64,000 nucleotides of DNA from Carposina sasakii (GCA_014607495.2 CP053166.1:12170455-12234454), one strand, 5' to 3'. Positions 27,701 through 41,243 are shown, counted from the first letter of the stretch. The notes: generated by a model not told the origin, from the sequence alone. Translations and numbers: made by a program.

Positions 27701-30700
27701 TTAAACTCTATTACAGGCTCTACTTCATCAATTTTGCTCTTACTCGTGGAAATAGCATTAAAATTAATATGATTACGATAGTGATATCTGATTAGACTAC
27801 AACCTATTGATAGCAAGATTTTATGTATGCTTCATTCTACAATAAATCCCCCCCCCCCAAAACACGAAACACATATAAAGGCAAATTGCGGTATATTGAG
27901 TAAACAAATCGTATTTCAATAGTTGTTTTCAAATGTCGACTCTACCTATATTACATTTGAACTATAATAAGAATAATAACACAAAAGATTCACACAATTA
28001 CAATCTGTTCGGATAGTTCCATAATTTTTTTTTACAATTAGCTAGGCAAACATTTGACCGCCATCGTGCCTGATGTTAAGTAAGATGCGGCCTAGGGTGG
28101 TACATGTTTGCCTAGAAAGTGCCTATTCACTCTAGCTTTGAAGAGACCAATTTTGTAGTGTATTCTGAAATAAGTTTGGTCCCCGCGGCCCGCTATTACA
28201 ATATTTTCAGTCTCAGGTCAGGTTGAAACCATAATACCATCTCTTGAACGGATTCGTATTTGTTCTATGACATCACCAGACATATGACCCTAATAATAAT
28301 AATCTAGGGGTGAAGAATCTGGTGGGAAATGTCGGCGAGTGATCCTAATTGTTAGTATAAATAAATGCTTATCTTCGTAGTTATCTACCCTTTTCCCCTT
28401 TTATCAAGGGTAGAATATTTAAATTATATCCGCTTTATGTTAGACAAATTAAAGGATGTTATTAACAAAACCACGTCTAAAGTTATTTGACAGCAAAATT
28501 TAAAGTATATCATAATTAGAAAATATTATTATCTTTATGTTACAGTTTTGTAATGACACAGTTAGAATTGCAATTAACTGACTCTACATTTGGTAACCAC
28601 CGCGAACTAGACTTATTCAGTATAGTTAGGGCCCTCAACTGGGGGCTTCCACAAATTTTACGACTGACAGCGAAGTTCGAAAAGTTATCGAAATATTCCC
28701 TCCAATAGGAAGAATTTATTTAGCGCCTATGATAGTTAATTATCTATTCCCGCGGTTGGAATACAGTTCTGCAAACAAATTAATTAAGTGCATCCTAATA
28801 TTTAATTTGTCAGCAATAGATTACAATTGGTCAGTTTTATTGAGCATCTCTTAGACTTATTTGTTTATACATAGATAGAAATAAACACGGCTATGTTCCC
28901 AAAATGAGGTAGTGAGAACTGGAAATGCTACATTCATATTTAACATCTTTGTTTCTATTTCAATATTTATTACATACGGCTGTAAATGCAACAGCGTGGA
29001 CAAGACTAAATCGGTATTTGTTATTGTATAAAGACGTTTATAAACATTAGTTCATCGGCATTACCTTAAGCTGCACCTATAATGTCTAATGGCATAGGTA
29101 AATAGATTGTTTATAAACACTTACCAGTTTAGTGAGAGCAGGGCTGTCCATTATCGGTTTAAATTATTCGAAATTAATTTCTTAAACGCATCTCCAAGAA
29201 GAAACTAGCAGCAAACTTAACGAAAAATTTAACAAGATATCTTATTTATAGGTAGATATAGTTGAAAGTTTACAGATACATATATAAAAAGAAAGAAATT
29301 ATTTTCCCAGAATTCAACATCGATGTTTTAAAGTGAAAATCTCGTAAGGGTAAAAGAAAACTTTTCAGGAGGAAGAAAGACTGAGTATTTTGTACGGTGT
29401 CTTTTATGTTTTTTACTCGTATTTATATGCATGTACTCGTATTATATTGCATTTCCTCTCGTATTATATCGGTTTTCACTCGGCGTCGATAGGTACATGC
29501 TTACGACCTACATAAGTACACAGTTAATAAAAAAAATAGATGAAGAGGTATCAAAAGGTTTTGTTGGAAGGGCTGACGCATTATATTGTGCTTCTAATTC
29601 ATGGGTTTTCATTTATTTCGAGGAAATGGCGAAGACAATAATGAATATACTCATAAGTAAATGACAAAGTATTTGCAAACTTCTAGACGTATGCCTCTGC
29701 ACCAAATTTCTATTGACCAAAATTATGAAAGTTAAGCTTTCTTAGTTTTATGTCTGGCCTTAATGTTGTGACCTTCTTTATATTAGGATTAGATTCAACT
29801 TAGGTAGTCTACTTTTGGCTAAATAACGTCTACGAACTCTAGATTTCTATAGAATAAAGCAACTGCTTTGCAAACTCGTTTTTCTTGCCCGTCACTGTGT
29901 GAGGTATTTTAAGCATGCTTGTCATTGTCTGTAGTAGACTGCACTCTGAACATTGGCCGTATCCCAATGCTGGGTCAGCCAGAACTGCAAAATCACCGAG
30001 GAGAACCACGGCCACATTTAGGTACTCTAAACTACGACAACATAAAACATTAATTAAGTTGGTATCTCTTAAATTCTATGTCTTAAATTAACATTCCACA
30101 ACAAAACGGCTGAAAGGATAAAAATGCGTAATGCAGTATATCCAAGGAAACTATTTCTACCCAATTCTTGTCTCTACTAGGCTTATGAACGTATAAAGAA
30201 TAACGGACAGAGTGTTGTCACTACACGGAGTGAAGCATTCATAGTAAGCTCGGTAACGTAGTAGGGATGTGTATTGACGCGCTATCCACCCACACATACA
30301 AACCATAGTAAGCTCGGCGCCTACCAGAAAATCCGCACACATATACAACGCGCCGCCATTACGGTGCTTCAACCTGTGCAGTGACAGCATTACGTCCGTT
30401 GTTCTTTATGTGACGTTTAGCTTAAAAAGTCTTGAGTTAGTGTTTTTTTCGCATATTCAGTAGGTAACTGTACAGTATTCTGTAACATGGTAAGTAATTT
30501 AGCAAAAAAATTCTGACCCTTATATCATGCGACCAAAAAAAAACACCTGTTACTATACTTCATGCTCTATTAATCGCTAAATACACTGAAATACCAACAG
30601 AATAGAAAATAAATAAAATTGAATCTTATAACAGAACAATAGAGAAGTCTTTCAAAGAAAATGGCGTTCGAGGAATAGACAACTCTGCGCAGACGCATCG

Positions 30701-31060
30701 CATTGTGCGTGTCCTAGTTTCTTAGACAATGTAGATGGGAGTGTTTGCAATGGGATTGTCTACAGTATAAACCGTTTATTAAAACTACATATTCCAAAAA
30801 AACTTAAAAGATAATCTAGATATTCTAACTTTTATACTCGTAAACAGTAGGCGCTACGCTAGCGACTCGCTAGCAAAATCTATGTGATTTGACAGTTGGA
30901 CGATAGCGTTACGGACTATCGAGAGGTTCGTGCTTACCCCTCTGTTTGTCCTTACCTTTATTGCGTTGTCTGATCTGAGGCTTTACCTGCTCGAATACGT
31001 CAGCTGCATCTTCTTCCATGCATTTCGTGGTGTCAGGAATTTTGAGGGATTCTCTCTAAT
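24741..31060. other. Gene-poor stretch between KIF4 and sas, no coding gene seen
   Basis: AT-rich sequence with no convincing exon. Contains a family B relic (about 25761-25802), a C13 run near 27848, a repeat fragment with GCGGCCTAGGGTGGTACATG (28022-28140) and decayed SINE-like pieces around 28880-28930 and 29940-30010. The GC-richer segment 26799-27060 (GCCGCTTGGAAG, CCGCGCCACGCTCCG) is the best candidate for a promoter or non-coding first exon. Confidence 0.4.
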
Positions 31061-31142
31061 GATGAGCTAGCAACTTTTACATCTGCATGGGCCCGCGTAA
31101 TAAAGTGCCAGTGGGATATTTATCTCGTAATGTAGCAGACTG

Positions 31143-31373
31143 AAGTGGCAGTGGGCCGGCCACATCTGTCGTAGAACCGATGGACGGTGGAGTAAACGGG
31201 GTCTCGAATGGAGACCGCGCCTCGGCAAGCGTAGCGTTGGGCGTCCTCCGGCCAGATGGACCGATGACTTAAAGAGGACGGCTGGTAGTGACTGGATGGC
31301 AAAAACGGGAGATCGAGCCACGTGGCGTACACTGGGGGAGGCCTACGTCCAGCAGTGGACTGCAATAGGCTGA
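31143..31373 (+). mobile_element. Non-LTR retrotransposon C-terminal fragment, open frame
   Basis: 77 codons with no internal stop: KWQWAGHICRRTDGRWSK, then RPPARWTDDLKR, then AYVQQWTAIG and stop. This is the terminal segment of a common lepidopteran endonuclease/reverse transcriptase LINE. The upstream catalytic domains are absent. Confidence 0.75.
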
Positions 31374-31894
31374 CGATGACGATGATGGGATCTTTTTTGT
31401 GTGTTTGTTATCTTGCAGTTTGGTATTGTACTCGTATTACTTACGTATTAGGTACAGATGCAACACTGACCTTTTCTGTTGGAATTCAGTCAGAAACTTA
31501 AGTTTAGTCCCATTCTTGGAATCACAGCCATGTATACCTATATAAATATGTGTAAGTATATTATTATGTATTGGAGCAAGAGAATACAGTATTTATTGTT
31601 ATGCATCGTCGCCAACTCTAACGTAAATCGTTATCGACTTCCGCGAGATGTCATGCGCGCACGCACCCGCTGCATTTGCATGCGAATGTCGCTGTGGGCG
31701 CCAAATAGATGCACGCCCGCCGTGCATTGACACTCACTGACACTGCTGCCTAGCGGTCAGTGGTCACTAATTCACAGACAAGTTACGAAGTCAATATTAT
31801 ACCTATATAACTCTGGCCCGGCTATGCTGAACGTGGTTGCAAGGATCGCAGCTCTGGCTGGCTATTCCATTTTGAAAACACCGCCGTGTGCATA

Positions 31895-32143
31895 TATAGG
31901 GTGTAACAAAGGGGTATGTTAAGCGAAAAGCTATGTAAATAGCCCACTAAAAGGAACCTACCCACAAAATTTCAGACTCAAAATCACATGTTTATTTTTC
32001 CAAATAGTATGGAGAATTCTTAAACAACTCAGGAATGTTGATACAATGTTGAAAAATAAACATGTGATTTCGAGTCTCAAAATTTGGAAATAGGTTCTCT
32101 ACAATGGGCTATTTTCATAGGTTTTCGCTTAACATACCTTCTA
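31895..32143. mobile_element. MITE family B copy 2, right end truncated
   Basis: TATAGGGTGTAACAAAGGGG to TTTTCGCTTAACATACC. The two arms with AAAATCACATGTTTATTTTT and its reverse copy are present; the final CCCTGTA is missing. Confidence 0.7.
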
Positions 32144-32279
32144 AATCTTTAAACATTTTAAACGGTCGCAGTGGAGATCATTGCTGGAGGCGCTGCTGCC
32201 CATCTCCTGGAAACCCATAAATCGCCTTTTGTTATACTCAAGGGCAGACATTGGGATGCTGCTATGCTACTGTGCCGAC

Positions 32280-32400
32280 ATGACACGGTACTTATTCTTA
32301 TTCTTTATTGCACATACACAAAAAGAAATATGGCATACAACAGTAAAGAAGAAATGCATGTACAATGGCAAGCTTATCTCTACCAGAGATAAGGTACTTA
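32280..32400 (-). mobile_element. LINE 3' UTR fragment
   Basis: TATTCTTATTCTTTATTGCA is the reverse complement of the LINE tail at 18380-18402, followed by a decayed 3' UTR ending near CTTATCTCTACCAGAGATAA. Two short overlapping frames here have no protein character. Confidence 0.5.
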
Positions 32401-32846
32401 TGTATACCTACTTACATACTTCTATGTAAAGTAACCCACAGTAAAAATCCACAGTTAAACTAACTCAGTCAAGTTACATGCCTACCGGACTTATAACTAG
32501 TCAAGATATATGGGTATGTAGATAGATATAGGTACCTATAAAAGAACAAGTTTTACCATTTTAGATCCATTGGTGTTTAGAAACTGGTGTCTACGACCAC
32601 AAATGGCCACGTGCTAATAACCACCATAAACACGCACAAAATACATCAAACTTTAACTATGAAATCTTTAAAAGCCTAAGATTCCATCCAGTTTTTATGT
32701 TTTGATCACTTTAAGAGAGTAAGAAACGGTCCTGTGCGGATGCGGGGCTTCACTGCATTTCTTTCCGCGCATGTCGTAAGAGTCGACGAAGGAACTCGGG
32801 GGCGTTCAATTAGTCGATGAGCCAGCAACTTGTCAGGTAACATACA

Positions 32847-33489
32847 TACAGGGTGATTTTTGGTCGTCAACGTTCCCGAAAACTACGGAATCTCCTTATC
32901 ATCACGATCATTTTTCTCCATGGAAGCATACCTGGGAAGTGTCTGGTTTCCAAAATATTAGGGTCCAAAGTTGAGTAAATAGACTGCGTTTTTCTGCATA
33001 AATGTACATTGACGCGCATAGCAAGACTTTTTCACGAGAATTAATTAATATCTGTCTATGAAAAAACTAGCATAAACACTGGACACTATAAATTTCGCCC
33101 GATCAAGTAATAAATCAAAAAATTTACATCGTTTCCCAGCATTTTTTTTAGCATAAACTTACTTTATTTGATGTATACAGGGTGTAACAGAAAGGGTATG
33201 TTAAGCGAAAAGCTATCTAAATAGCCCACTATAGAGAACCTATTTCCAAAATTTGAGACTCGAAATCACATATTTATTTTTCAAGATTGTATGAACATTC
33301 CTGGGTTGTTTAGGAATTCTCCATATTATCTAGAAAAATAAACATGTGATTTCGAGTCTGAAATTTTGTGGGTAGGTTCTTTTTAGTGGGCTATTTACAT
33401 AGCTTTTCGCTTAACATACCCCTTTAATTACACCCTGTAGAGTACGTAGGTACCCTTCGTTAAGGGTGGCAACGAAAAAACACCCTGTA
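32847..33489 (-). mobile_element. MITE family A copy 5, interrupted by a family B MITE
   Basis: Left part 32847-33175 (TACAGGGTGATTTTTGGTCG ...) and right part 33440-33489 (... AAAACACCCTGTA) make one family A copy. The 264-bp family B element at 33176-33439 sits between them at a TA. Confidence 0.85.
33176..33439. mobile_element. MITE family B copy 3, nested in family A
   Basis: TACAGGGTGTAACAGAAAGG to TTAATTACACCCTGTA, both ends complete, inserted into the GTATA of the surrounding family A copy. Confidence 0.85.
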
Positions 33490-33605
33490 CAATCACGCCT
33501 TTATCCCTTACGGGGTAGGCAGAGCAGAGCACCAAGGGCCGATAGAACCACATGGTGCCACTTCTGACCAATTTTGAGGGTATAGTTGAGATGTACAAGT
33601 TCGGT
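33490..33605 (+). mobile_element. Interspersed repeat (family G)
   Basis: CAATCACGCCTTTATCCCTT with a duplicated GCAGAGCAGAGCACCAAGGG, then the GTGCCACTTCTGACC motif. Directly adjoins the right end of MITE A copy 5. Confidence 0.6.
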
Positions 33606-35188
33606 TAGTAGTAGTTTTTCGGGAAACAAGGCCGTGTGATGAACCTAAATAATAAGTAAGTCTGCATTATTTATGTTATTAAACTTAAGTATTTATTTCT
33701 GTTGCAAAGTCGTAAAAATTGCATCTAATAAGACTTGAAGGCAATGGAAAGTGTACTGACACTTAAAAGTAACAATAGCTTATTTTTTAGTTTGACGGGA
33801 CGACGTTAAAAAAACTTTCATTTCTTTATGAGTAACATTTTAGAATAATATGTCTGTCAGGGCTTTATATGAAAGTCATAAATCTATCCCGTTTTTAATA
33901 AACTATTGTGTGTGCTACTTGATATAAACTAAAAAAAAAACGAAAACTTATGAAAAAAATAACAAACTGCAATAAACATAAACAATATATTTTTTAAACT
34001 TTTTAGTTTTCGTCAAAAGCTTCTGATGTGTACAATATTTTTTTATGAAATTCTTAATTCTTACTCAAAAATACCTATGATTATTTCCTTCTTATTTAAA
34101 AACGGTTTAAATGACATTTAATATTAATAGAAAAAAACCTATTATCGAGAGCATTATCTAATACTTTAAGATGAAACTTAGAACATAAATTCTATATTTT
34201 TTTACATTCAAGTAGGTAATTTTCCACTGATTAACAATATGCCACACAATGTGACGAAGTGGGCCGATTTCTACACATTCCCATAGGTGTAGTTAGATAC
34301 CAAGAAGAAAGCCCCTCCACTATATCACACTAATGTCACTGCCTTAGGCTGCCTTCCCACTTGACTAAAAGACAGATATTAGGCGTATAACTAAAATGTT
34401 GTTTTCGCTTGTGTCATATTCAAAGATATTTAATGTGATATTTAACTATAAGACTTTGACGTTATTAAACTGCATGACATTGAATTAGTAGTGAAAAGTC
34501 CTAGAAAACCCGCAGCTATATAAAAGTTTCCCTTACTACTACTAGTAGTTCATAAAATGTCTACAAACATTAATAATCTACTTAAATTTTAATAAAGATT
34601 TAATAATTTACACTAGTCTGTACTAAGTAGGTACACCTAAAACCAAGATATTATTGCTGGCAGTAGAAAATCGCCCATGTACGACGAGAGCCTGGCCCGA
34701 GAAAATCGTAGGAAAACTTATCGTCTCTTAGTGGCAGGAGGTCGACGTAATCCGCCTACGTTCCATCATAGATAATAATAATAATGTTTCTTTAAGCTTG
34801 ATATCTCAGCATTGCACATAGTATGGATGGTGAGATTCCTTAAGAAAATTCATATAATCCTGAAAATAAATTTTTAGGTTTTTAGTCTCAAATAGATAGG
34901 TTCTCTAAACGGTGGGCAACTTTTAAACATTTAGCTCAATATATTTGATTGTAATTGTATAGAAGATTAATTAATTGAAAGTGTAATGCTTGAACACTTA
35001 CGCGAACTATCAAATTGTTGTTATCGTTATTGGCTCTACCATAATTGAAAACATGGTTCCTTAGTCGACTCTTACGCTTGACATGCACGGAAGGAGCTGA
35101 AGGATGTTTTCCTAGTGGAGCCACGCACACAGGACTCAGGACTAAATATGTATAAAAAACTGTCACTCTCACGATTCAGACAACTCTA
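33606..35188. other. AT-rich stretch, nothing recognised
   Basis: Non-coding, with many A/T runs and no repeat family shared with the rest of the window that I could see. Confidence 0.4.
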
Positions 35189-35545
35189 TACAGGGTGATA
35201 CAGAATCTCCTCATCATCACGATCATTTTTCTCCATGGTAACATACTCGTACCTGGGAAGTGTCTGGTTTCCAAAACATTAGGGTCCAAAGTTGAGTAAA
35301 TAGACTGCGTTTTCTACATAAATGCACATTGACGCGTGTAGCAAGATTTTTTCATTAGAAATAATTAATATTTGTCTATGAAAAAACTAGCATAAACACT
35401 GGACACTATAAATTTCGCCCGATCAAGTAACTAATAAAATATTTAAAAAAAAACTTATTTTTTTTGGCATAAACTTACTTTATTTTTATTTCATGTTTAG
35501 AGTACGTACCCTTCGTTAAGGGTGGCAACGAAAAAACATCCTGTA
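35189..35545 (-). mobile_element. MITE family A copy 6, internally deleted
   Basis: Begins TACAGGGTGATACAGAATCT: about 30 bases following the left terminus (the TTTTTGGTCGTCAACG segment) are deleted relative to other copies. Ends AAAAACATCCTGTA. Confidence 0.8.
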
Positions 35546-36554
35546 TAATCATATCTCTCAAGCTCAAATGCAACAAGCAGTTTAGGCTCTAGAGCTATCC
35601 AAAGAAATATACATACATACAAACATACACTCAAAAAACATAACTCTCCAGGTGCAGTCGGGTAAAAATAATGTGAAATCTTAACTTTTATTAACCTTGC
35701 GAAATGTCTAAAACCTAGCCAAATCAAACGGAACAATCGGTATAACATTGGTAATAATTAAGTTGCTTGCTAACTCGTGTAAGAGTTCCCACGTATACAA
35801 TGTTTGCGCAGTTTCTGATGCGGTTTTTGTATTACAATAGCTGGTATTTCGTAATGTGTTTGTGTGAACGGTTTGTAGTTATAAGGTATTGGGTATTCGG
35901 TAATGTTACGTGCATATGCTTATTTTTTTTTATTATTTAGTAGTGTTATAAGTCGAGAACATCCATAATGTCCAACGGGATTTTGTTTTTTCATTTCAGC
36001 TAAGGGAAATAAATCTATAAAGTTTTTAGTCTCTCCTGTAAACTTTGTCATCAAGGAGTTATTTGTTTTGCGAATTAAGGTATCGATATACCGTAGCGAA
36101 TATACGTAATATGTAACGGTGCGTATAGCATTTATTCGGACTGTAATTGGCATTGTATGTAGATAGGTACTATAATTGGTACACTTCGTGACGTCCAGTA
36201 ATACGTTAAAGTTACCAACATTGTGTATTATGGAGAATTTGATAATTACACGACTATATGCGGTCTCATTGACGGTTCTCTATTTTGTCTCATAATTTTT
36301 TTATCCATAATCTAACATGTCATAATATTTTGTGACATAATCATCATGTGTCCGAATGATAAGTAGCCCTAACTTAATGTCCTATAATATCACTTGCCCG
36401 AACCGAAATCCCAAAATATAATATGACCTAATTTTTTTTGCTATAAATATCACAATCTATAATATTCATAATACATAAAATGATTTTCTATAATAGTTGT
36501 AAGTCCTAACGGACCTAACCTTCCAATAACAACTTTCTTGTTTTATTCAACTAT
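35546..36554. other. Non-coding stretch
   Basis: A short repeat fragment (CTCAAAAAACATAACTCTCC, CAGTCGGGTAAAAA at 35630-35670, also seen near 15500 and 21450); otherwise AT-rich DNA with no gene. Confidence 0.4.
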
Positions 36555-36680
36555 GCAACAGGCACGCAAGCATATAGTATGCAAGCAAGCATGCAGGATG
36601 CAAGCGAGCATGCAGCAGTCAAGCAAGCATGCAGCATGCAAGCGAGCATGCAGCATGCAAGCAAGCATGCAGCAGGCATG
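36555..36680 (+). repeat. GCATGC minisatellite with two-unit alternation
   Basis: About five units of 18-20 bases (36581-36676), plus a degenerate unit on the left. Units alternate between AAGCAAGCATGCAGCATGC-like and AAGCGAGCATGCAGCATGC-like, giving a higher-order period near 38. An open frame through it is a by-product. Confidence 0.8.
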
Positions 36681-36689
36681 GTTTCTGTC

Positions 36690-39300
36690 ACGGCTCCGGC
36701 GCTGCGGGACTCCGGCGGTCCCACGCGCTTTTACATTGCACTCTAGGGGTAGGGCAGACTAGACTGCGTGGAGTCGGGGTAAACTGAGTCGATTTAAGTG
36801 CCTGTTTTTTTTATTCATCCTAATTTTTGTATTAAATAATGCTCTAGACAGATTCCTATTAACAATATTATTATAAACCACCATTCGGTCTAACATACAT
36901 TATACAATATAACACTTAGGACATGTGACTTTATAGCAAGAAAAATTAGGACATCTGATCATTATAGCACCCGATTTTATGGCACCAAAGTATTAGAAAT
37001 AAAGACGATTAGGTAATATACAATTTCGTATACGCGAACATTATGGAAAGTGATGATTATAGCAAACTTGTTAGGGATTATGATTTTCGGACGATCGATA
37101 TTCGGAGAAGAAAGGGACTACCCTCATTGACTCTCCTAACATCGGAATTAATATTTTCACTGTCGTCAATTAAGTCGTAAAGTAAGTTATCGATACTTCT
37201 CAAATATCACGATAAACCCTTATTGGTGAAAATATTTGAAAACATAGCAAACTTCGCTGTCGCTCGTAAAATTGTTACATTTCCTAAACAAGCATACTGA
37301 TGTATGAAAAATAAAACTACGGAGAGGCTTCTAACTAATCGAGCCGGATCTTTCATTTTCATAAACTTTTGTATTCCAAGCTCCTTTCGCACCCGGAACA
37401 ACGAGGATTCCCACGAAAACAAGTTACACAGTTAACGTAACAGAGTAGTATTTTATAAGACACATGTTTATGCGTGACTGGAATCTTTGGATTAGATTCA
37501 ATGTAAACAAATACTAGTTTATAGAATGCTAATTTAGACGAAATAAAAAAAGTCGTGTACGGATTTAGAAAACTGTTATTTTTGTCTTTAACACTTCTAG
37601 CGTACTAATGTCTAGGCATCTAATTGAATTAATTTTTTATTTCAGGCAGTCGGAAATATCTTTTTAGTAGGTTGGTAGTATTTTGTCACAAACAAAATGG
37701 ACTAAACGTCTTTTAACTTTTGTCTGTCAACAGCTAATAGTAGATTTCGGTAAAACGAGTCTTGAACTCTAATATTGGGATGTTTCCATCAGAAAAGGTA
37801 GGTAGGTACTTAGATAATACATATGAGAGAATTTGTATCGCTAAACTAACTAACTCTAGACAGAATTTAATTACAAGGTACCCTTCTACCGGTATGGTAC
37901 CCAGAATGCTGGGCGTAACCTGAGAGACACGTTATAAAAAGTAGGCACTTAATATTTTATTTTTCTGTTCATATTCAATATCAGCTTCCACGTGAATAAC
38001 ATCCAACAGTCACTGATATAAATAGGAACCGAGTATGATACCAAAAAACAAACAAATAATTCAATTTCTCATCTCACAAGAAATAAATGTTACAACGTTA
38101 ATACAATAACTGTCATGTAGATATTAACATCGGTAGCTGTCAAAAGCATCAAGATCTATTATCATCACGGTATACGATCAGACGGACCGGAGCGAGCAAT
38201 GTACTCTCAGATAGTGGTCATTGGCCAAATAACTACGGTATGCAAAAAATGCTCAGTTGTTTTGTTAGCTTGTATTGGTTACTAGCTGTTACCTGCGTTT
38301 CCGTCCGTTTGGACTCTGTATAAAAGAACCGGTCAAAATTATTCGAAATCTCCTACCTGTGTATCGGTGCTCTATTATTGAAACTTTACATGCCCGTAAT
38401 GGACGCAACTCTCAACAAAAAAAAAAAAGATATCCTTACCGATAAATTTACCAAATTCCAGGCCATCCAGGCCAGCTGTTTTATTCTAAGAAGCACAGAT
38501 TAAACAATACCAAAGAAATGGAAGCAACAAACAGACATGACACAGTTACAACGAGTATGTATTTACTATGGATTTTGATCTTTTTTACCTGAGTCGGGTA
38601 TACAAGACATTTACCTGAATATTGCCTTGTCTACGAAGACGACCGTTAATAAATAGACAGGTTATAATACTGATAAAAATATAATATTTTTTGTATAAAT
38701 TACTTAGCGCAATATAGATCAGTGACATATCTTGGCAAAAAATATGGCAAGCAAATACTTTTATATTGTTGGTTCCTTTAGTTTTACGCTTTATAACCAC
38801 GCGATTTTAGTATAAGTACGAATAAAATTTTATTAACCAAAGATCTTAAAAAACATAAAGAGCCTATACATACAGCCCTTCATATTCAAATTATGAATTA
38901 TTTATTCCGCATAAACAAACAAAATTAATTCCTCTTGTAAGCCATTGTATATCGAATAAAATTGCGGACAAAAGGGCCCTTAAATCTTTGTTTTCCAAAC
39001 CGTGTTTTGCATTTCCATACGCTCGAGTACCTTTACATTTATGAACATGGTTGGAGAGAAAAAAAACTTCTCGACTGACCTTGGGATTTGAGTCGAGTTT
39101 TGTACGGGTCAGATGTCGGGGGGTCACAGCATTTAACGCCTTGCCTTAGCTTGGGAGCTTAAAATATGTTGAAGGTTTTACAACGTGGACTCTGCGTCTT
39201 TAACCATTAGTTTCATATTGGCGGGAATTCCTTTGGATTTTTTGTTAGATGTATTTCTATGAAAATGGCGGTTGAAGTTTTTTTATGCCTCTCGGAATGA
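36690..39300. other. Non-coding stretch
   Basis: No gene recognised. 38281-38325 (TTACTAGCTGTTACCTGCGT) is a Helitron-like scrap. The reading frames between 37207 and 39127 on the minus strand have no protein character. Confidence 0.4.
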
Positions 39301-39303
39301 TCC

Positions 39304-39378
39304 TAGATTTATTAGTGATTGGGGCCAAGGATTGGGAAATTATACCCCAATCCTTGGCCCCAATCACTAATAAATCTA
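39304..39378. repeat. Perfect palindrome, 33-bp arms, 9-base spacer
   Basis: TAGATTTATTAGTGATTGGG... at 39304-39336 is repeated exactly in reverse complement at 39346-39378. No transposon ends or flanking target duplication are evident. Confidence 0.95.
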
Positions 39379-40862
39379 GTTAATTACTGTTTTGCAATAT
39401 TTTATACGATTCATTACTGTAGGTAGTTATTTAGCTATATTTACAACATTAGGTATAAATAAAATAATATTTTTACGCAGCCGGATTGTGTCATGTGCTA
39501 TTAAGTATTTTTATTTGAGACTGATTGAACATACATAAATTATGAAGGTTAAGATAAAAATAATGGTATATTTGTTTGATTAGGTGTTTTTAGGGAAATC
39601 GATATGCCATAGTTATCATAATACCATATGATCCTGAGAGGTTTAAAAATTAAAAAATGTATGTAGTATTACTTTTTGGATACTTACAAGATAAAAACGG
39701 AAATAAAAAAGTGAGTACTATGAAAAAGCAAAAGAAAACAAAAACTGGGACGATCCATAGCATTATGTTGGTTTCAGACGAAGCGGCACCAATACACGGC
39801 ACGGCGCGGCGGCCCCGGTGTGAATGCGGCCAAATTCCTTATATGTACCACGTTGATGTTGTGATGTTCTCTGACATTGGCGCTAGTGTCTTTTTAACTC
39901 TAATACTGTTTCACTTATTTTATTTAGTTCCATTAAAATCCGTGGGACATTATTGTCGCTGATTTTTGTTTTTTGTTAGCTCAGCTGCCCCGGATCCACG
40001 CCACTTCTTATGTTTAATTAGTCTAGGTAATTAAGATATTATGCAGTTTTTGGTACGTTTAACGTGTTGAAATAGAAATGCTTTAGGAAGAGCTGAAAAT
40101 AACTATTTTGCCTTTTCCTTTCAGTTATGTTTACTGTTCACATCTATAAGTTAACGTTGAAAAGTTGGTTTATATGTTTGTTTGCGGTTATCTGCTTACC
40201 GGTACGAAAAAAATACTTCTCTTTCGAATTATAAAAGTCTTTTTGTATTAAGTAGCTAGTCTATTCAATAAAATATAGGTAACGTATACATATACATGTT
40301 CCCAAAATGGGGTAGCTCGAACTGCAGGATCACAACGGAGATCCTTCCAGCCACGTTTAGCATAGCAAGGTCAGATATTTTATCCGGGAAAAATAATGCT
40401 TCCACATAAAAAAACGGCATTTTTAGTCTAATCGGATGGTCAACGAAAAATGTTCAATTATGATATAAATGCGGTTCTATCGGCCCTTGATGCTCTGCCA
40501 ACCCCGTAAGGGATAAAGGCGTGATTATATGTATGTATGTATAATATAAATGCGACTGTTAGAACATACCTTTATGTTTATCAAAAATGTCTTACTGCTC
40601 TATAAAGCGGATAATACATCATATTTTTTGTCTTAACGACCTTGTGCGAAAGCGACAAGTAATTTTAATACGATTTATAAACAAACGCACTCGCGAACAA
40701 TGGTCTATGTAACTATGTATTGTTACGTAATCGTCAAACGAAAGTCCAATTGTGATTGTAGAACGGATTATACGAGTAAGGAGCAGTGAACCTATCACAG
40801 AATAGGTAACTGTTCTGTGGAACCTATGTACCAGGAATCTAATCTTATAGAAATGTTGATAA
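39379..40862. other. Non-coding stretch with repeat scraps
   Basis: Contains a reversed family G fragment (40458-40545, ending CGTGATTATATGTATG) and a SINE-like piece (40300-40375, TGTTCCCAAAATGGGGTAG). A 101-codon open frame at 39657-39962 shows no recognisable domain and was not called. Confidence 0.4.
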
Positions 40863-41243
40863 TACAGAGTGATTTTTGGTCGTCAACGTTCCCGAAAACT
40901 ACGGAATCTCCTCATCATCAAGTTCATTTTCTCCATGGGAAGCATACCTGGGAAGTATCTGGTTTCCAAAATATTAGGGTCCACAGTTGAGTAAATAGAT
41001 TGCGTTTTTCTGCATAAATGCACATAGAAGCGCGTAGCAAGATTTTTTCACGATAAATAATTAATATCCATCTATAAAAAACTAACATAAACACTAGACG
41101 CTATAAATTTCACCCGAACAAGTAATAAAAAAAAAAAATCAAAAAAAAAAAAATTCCCAGCATTTTTTTGCTAAAAACTTACTTTATTTGATGTATAGAG
41201 TACGTACCCTTCGTTAAGGGTGGCCACGAAAAAACACCCTGTA
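40863..41243 (-). mobile_element. MITE family A copy 7
   Basis: TACAGAGTGATTTTTGGTCG to AAAAAACACCCTGTA, 381 bp with an expanded A-run inside. Confidence 0.85.

Noticed and set aside
27848..27860. Poly-C run as a functional site
   Set aside because: Simple homopolymer in non-coding DNA; no supporting context.
36538..36762. 74-codon open frame rich in Met/Gln/Ala/Ser
   Set aside because: Produced by the GCATGC minisatellite.
39657..39962. 101-codon plus-strand open frame
   Set aside because: Begins in AT-rich DNA, has no domain, no splice context and no coding-like composition except a short GC-rich piece.
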